Origin: Hyphomicrobiales bacterium | Lineage (GTDB): Bacteria; Pseudomonadota; Alphaproteobacteria; Rhizobiales; Aestuariivirgaceae | Direction: 5' to 3' | Length of the DNA stretch: 57,942 nt | Assembly (NCBI GenBank): GCA_016793355.1 | Contig: JAEUMG010000037.1 | Span: forward strand, 1 to 57,942 | Part shown: positions 56,453-57,942 of the stretch, one piece after another | Layout of the letters: each line of letters starts with the position of its first letter | Position numbering within the stretch: the stretch's first letter is position 1 | Notes under the pieces: generated by a model | Seen by the model: the letters and a program-made list of their open reading frames with translations, nothing else | Told to the model about the DNA's origin: nothing | Databases searched by the model: none | Made by a program: the position numbers and the translations under genes

Positions 56453-57151
56453 TCAGGATTCCTTGAAGCGATAGCCGACGCCGTAGAGCGTCTCGATCGC
56501 CTCGAAACTGTCGTCGACCTGCTTGAACTTCTTGCGCAAGCGCTTGATGTGGCTGTCGATGGTGCGGTCATCGACATAGACCTGGTCGTCATAGGCCGCA
56601 TCCATCAGGGCATCGCGGCTTTTGACGATACCGGGCCGCTGGGCGAGAGACTGCAGGATCAGGAATTCGGTGACGGTCAGGGTTACCGGCTGGCCCTCCC
56701 AGGTGCAGGCATGGCGGTCGGGATCCATGACCAGCTTGCCGCGCTCGATCACCTTGGCGGCTTCGGCCGGCTGCGGCGTCCCGTCCCTGTTGCCGGCCCG
56801 GCGCATCACCGCCTTGACGCGCTCGACCAGGAGGCGCTGCGAAAAGGGCTTCTTGATGAAATCGTCCGCGCCCATCTTGAGGCCGAACAGCTCGTCGATC
56901 TCCTCATCCTTCGAGGTGAGGAAGATCACCGGCATGTCGGTCTTCTGCCGGATGCGGCGGAGGAGCTCCATGCCGTCCATGCGCGGCATCTTGATATCGA
57001 AGATGGCCATGTCGGGGGGCGTGTCCTGCAGCCCCTGGAGCGCGGCGGCGCCGTCGGTGTATTTCTGAACCTGATAGCCTTCCGCCTCGAGCGTCATGCC
57101 GACGGAGGTCAGGATGTTGCGATCGTCGTCTACAAGAGCGATGGTCGGCAT
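56453..57151 (-). CDS. chvI: Response regulator ChvI (BvrR type), OmpR family
   Basis: This is a 232-residue response regulator. The receiver has Asp52 as phospho-acceptor ([13 protein letters not shown]) with the acidic pocket VDDDR and the lysine in LTSKDEE. The C-terminal winged helix carries [15 protein letters not shown] and GVGYRF. It controls envelope, exopolysaccharide and acid-stress genes in Hyphomicrobiales. It is first in the chvI-chvG-hprK transcript. The 111 bases upstream hold a possible operator (57165-57194). Confidence 0.96.
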   Translation of the reverse strand: MPTIALVDDDRNILTSVGMTLEAEGYQVQKYTDGAAALQGLQDTPPDMAIFDIKMPRMDGMELLRRIRQKTDMPVIFLTSKDEEIDELFGLKMGADDFIKKPFSQRLLVERVKAVMRRAGNRDGTPQPAEAAKVIERGKLVMDPDRHACTWEGQPVTLTVTEFLILQSLAQRPGIVKSRDALMDAAYDDQVYVDDRTIDSHIKRLRKKFKQVDDSFEAIETLYGVGYRFKES

Positions 57152-57164
57152 CTTTTGTACAAAC

Positions 57165-57194
57165 CCGTTAAGTTTTCCTAGGGTGATCTAACGG
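57165..57194. promoter_or_regulatory. Inverted repeat in chvI upstream region
   Basis: CCGTTA (57165-57170) and TAACGG (57189-57194) are a 6-base inverted repeat with an 18-base spacer, 14 bases upstream of the chvI start. It could be an operator for either divergent gene. The match is short and could be chance. Confidence 0.3.
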
Positions 57195-57262
57195 CGGAAC
57201 TGGCGCGAAATATGGCACTGGTGCTACGCGTTGGCGTATCGCAATAGGCCATTCCGACCGAA

Positions 57263-57942
57263 ATGACAAATCCGCAAGCCCGCAGTTTTACCGGATATGA
57301 AGCCCGCAAACTCCTGAGACGCGCCCGCCGCGCCGCGCTTGGAACGCTCGATCGCGACACCGGCATCCCCTATGTATCGGCGGTCAATGTGGCGACCGAT
57401 TGGCAGGGCCTGCCTGTCCTGCTCATCTCCAGGCTTGCCAGGCACACCCAGAATTTGCTCGCCGATCCGAGGGCGAGCCTCATGGCCAGCGAACTGGCAA
57501 CGGATGGCGATGCCCTGACCGGCCCCAGGGTCACCTGTTTGGGCAAAGCCTCTGTCGTCGCCGACGAAGCAATGGCCGATCGCTATGTCCGCCTTCACCC
57601 CTATGCCGCGGACTATGCCAAATTCCCCGATTTCGGCTTCTGGCGCATCGTTCCGGATTCCGTCCATGCGGTTGCAGGTTTCGGCCGCATCGAAACCATG
57701 GATTGTGACGAGGTCATTCTGGACGCTGAAAAGGTCAGGGAATGGCCGTCCCTCGAGCTTTCCGCCCGCGACCACATGAATGACGATCACCGGAAGGCCG
57801 TCCGCGATTATGCCGTCAACTTGCTGAGTGCTGACGATGGCGATTGGTCGATCGCGGCCCTCGATCCCGATGGCGCGGATCTGGAAAAAGACGGGGCTCT
57901 CAGGCGTCTGGAGTTCGAAAAGCCATGCTTCGAAGCGGTTGC
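57263..57942 (+). CDS. FMN-binding HugZ-like protein (pyridoxamine-phosphate-oxidase fold, DUF2470), 3' end outside window
   Basis: This frame is open from ATG 57263 to the window edge (226 codons). The N-terminal half (RRARRAALGTLDRDTGIPYVSAV, HTQNLLADPRASL) is a split-barrel FMN-binding domain. The C-terminal half (LSARDHMNDDHRKAVRDYA) is the DUF2470 domain found in HugZ haem-utilisation proteins. The HMNDDH motif is well conserved. Role in haem degradation or flavin chemistry is inferred from the family. It is divergent from chvI. Confidence 0.88.
   Translation, partial: MTNPQARSFTGYEARKLLRRARRAALGTLDRDTGIPYVSAVNVATDWQGLPVLLISRLARHTQNLLADPRASLMASELATDGDALTGPRVTCLGKASVVADEAMADRYVRLHPYAADYAKFPDFGFWRIVPDSVHAVAGFGRIETMDCDEVILDAEKVREWPSLELSARDHMNDDHRKAVRDYAVNLLSADDGDWSIAALDPDGADLEKDGALRRLEFEKPCFEAV

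Overview
The window is a GC-rich, densely packed alphaproteobacterial chromosome segment with many 4-bp ATGA or GTGA overlaps between stop and start codons. Gene order and family types point to the order Hyphomicrobiales (Rhizobiales): a ChvG/ChvI-type two-component system beside a short HprK, EIIA-Man and HPr genes, ahcY, a DivL-type kinase with tyrosine at the phospho-acceptor position, a TsaE-AmgK fusion, murU, addB-addA and trxA, and accD-folC after trpFBA. I see no rRNA, tRNA, CRISPR array or insertion sequence. The first and last genes (dhaL and an FMN-binding HugZ-like gene) are cut by the window edges.

Region 1 (1-4122) is a PEP-dependent dihydroxyacetone kinase operon: dhaL (partial), dhaM, a separate HPr, a separate Enzyme I, a small helix-turn-helix protein and dhaK. 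It encodes the whole phosphorelay PEP > EI > HPr > DhaM > DhaL > DhaK as separate polypeptides. Region 2 (4127-16284) holds a beta-oxidation fusion enzyme and a carbohydrate-uptake locus: an RbsD/FucU mutarotase, a YtcJ-type amidohydrolase, a ROK regulator, an ABC importer (ATPase, binding protein, permease), two short-chain dehydrogenases, a D-threonine-aldolase-like PLP enzyme and a KDG-kinase-like PfkB kinase.

Region 3 (16288-28436) is the most unusual part. It is an accessory island with three or four glycosyltransferases, a polysaccharide-deacetylase-like protein, two methyltransferase-like proteins, a DUF3095 protein resembling class III nucleotidyl cyclases, an MBL-fold hydrolase, a stand-alone cyclic-nucleotide-binding protein and a 908-residue ABC half-transporter. 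The nucleotide-binding domain of that transporter lacks the Walker A lysine, the Walker B Asp-Glu and the LSGGQ signature, and it carries about 290 extra residues in which a Q-loop/helical-subdomain-like unit seems to be present three times. I infer a glycan synthesis/export locus possibly under cyclic-nucleotide control.

Region 4 (28861-52794) is core: rpsA, sppA, ihfB, lapA, an ornithine-cyclodeaminase homologue, pyrF, trpF, trpB, trpA, accD (all zinc-ribbon cysteines lost) and folC on the + strand. Convergent to these lie trxA, addA, addB, murU, tsaE-amgK, divL, ahcY, ptsH and the EIIA-Man gene on the - strand. ahcY has a clear promoter and a 22-bp palindromic operator in front of it. Region 5 (52795-57942) is hprK-chvG-chvI, separated from the EIIA gene by an inserted helix-turn-helix/PIN toxin-antitoxin-like pair on the opposite strand, followed by the start of an FMN-binding HugZ-like gene divergent from chvI.
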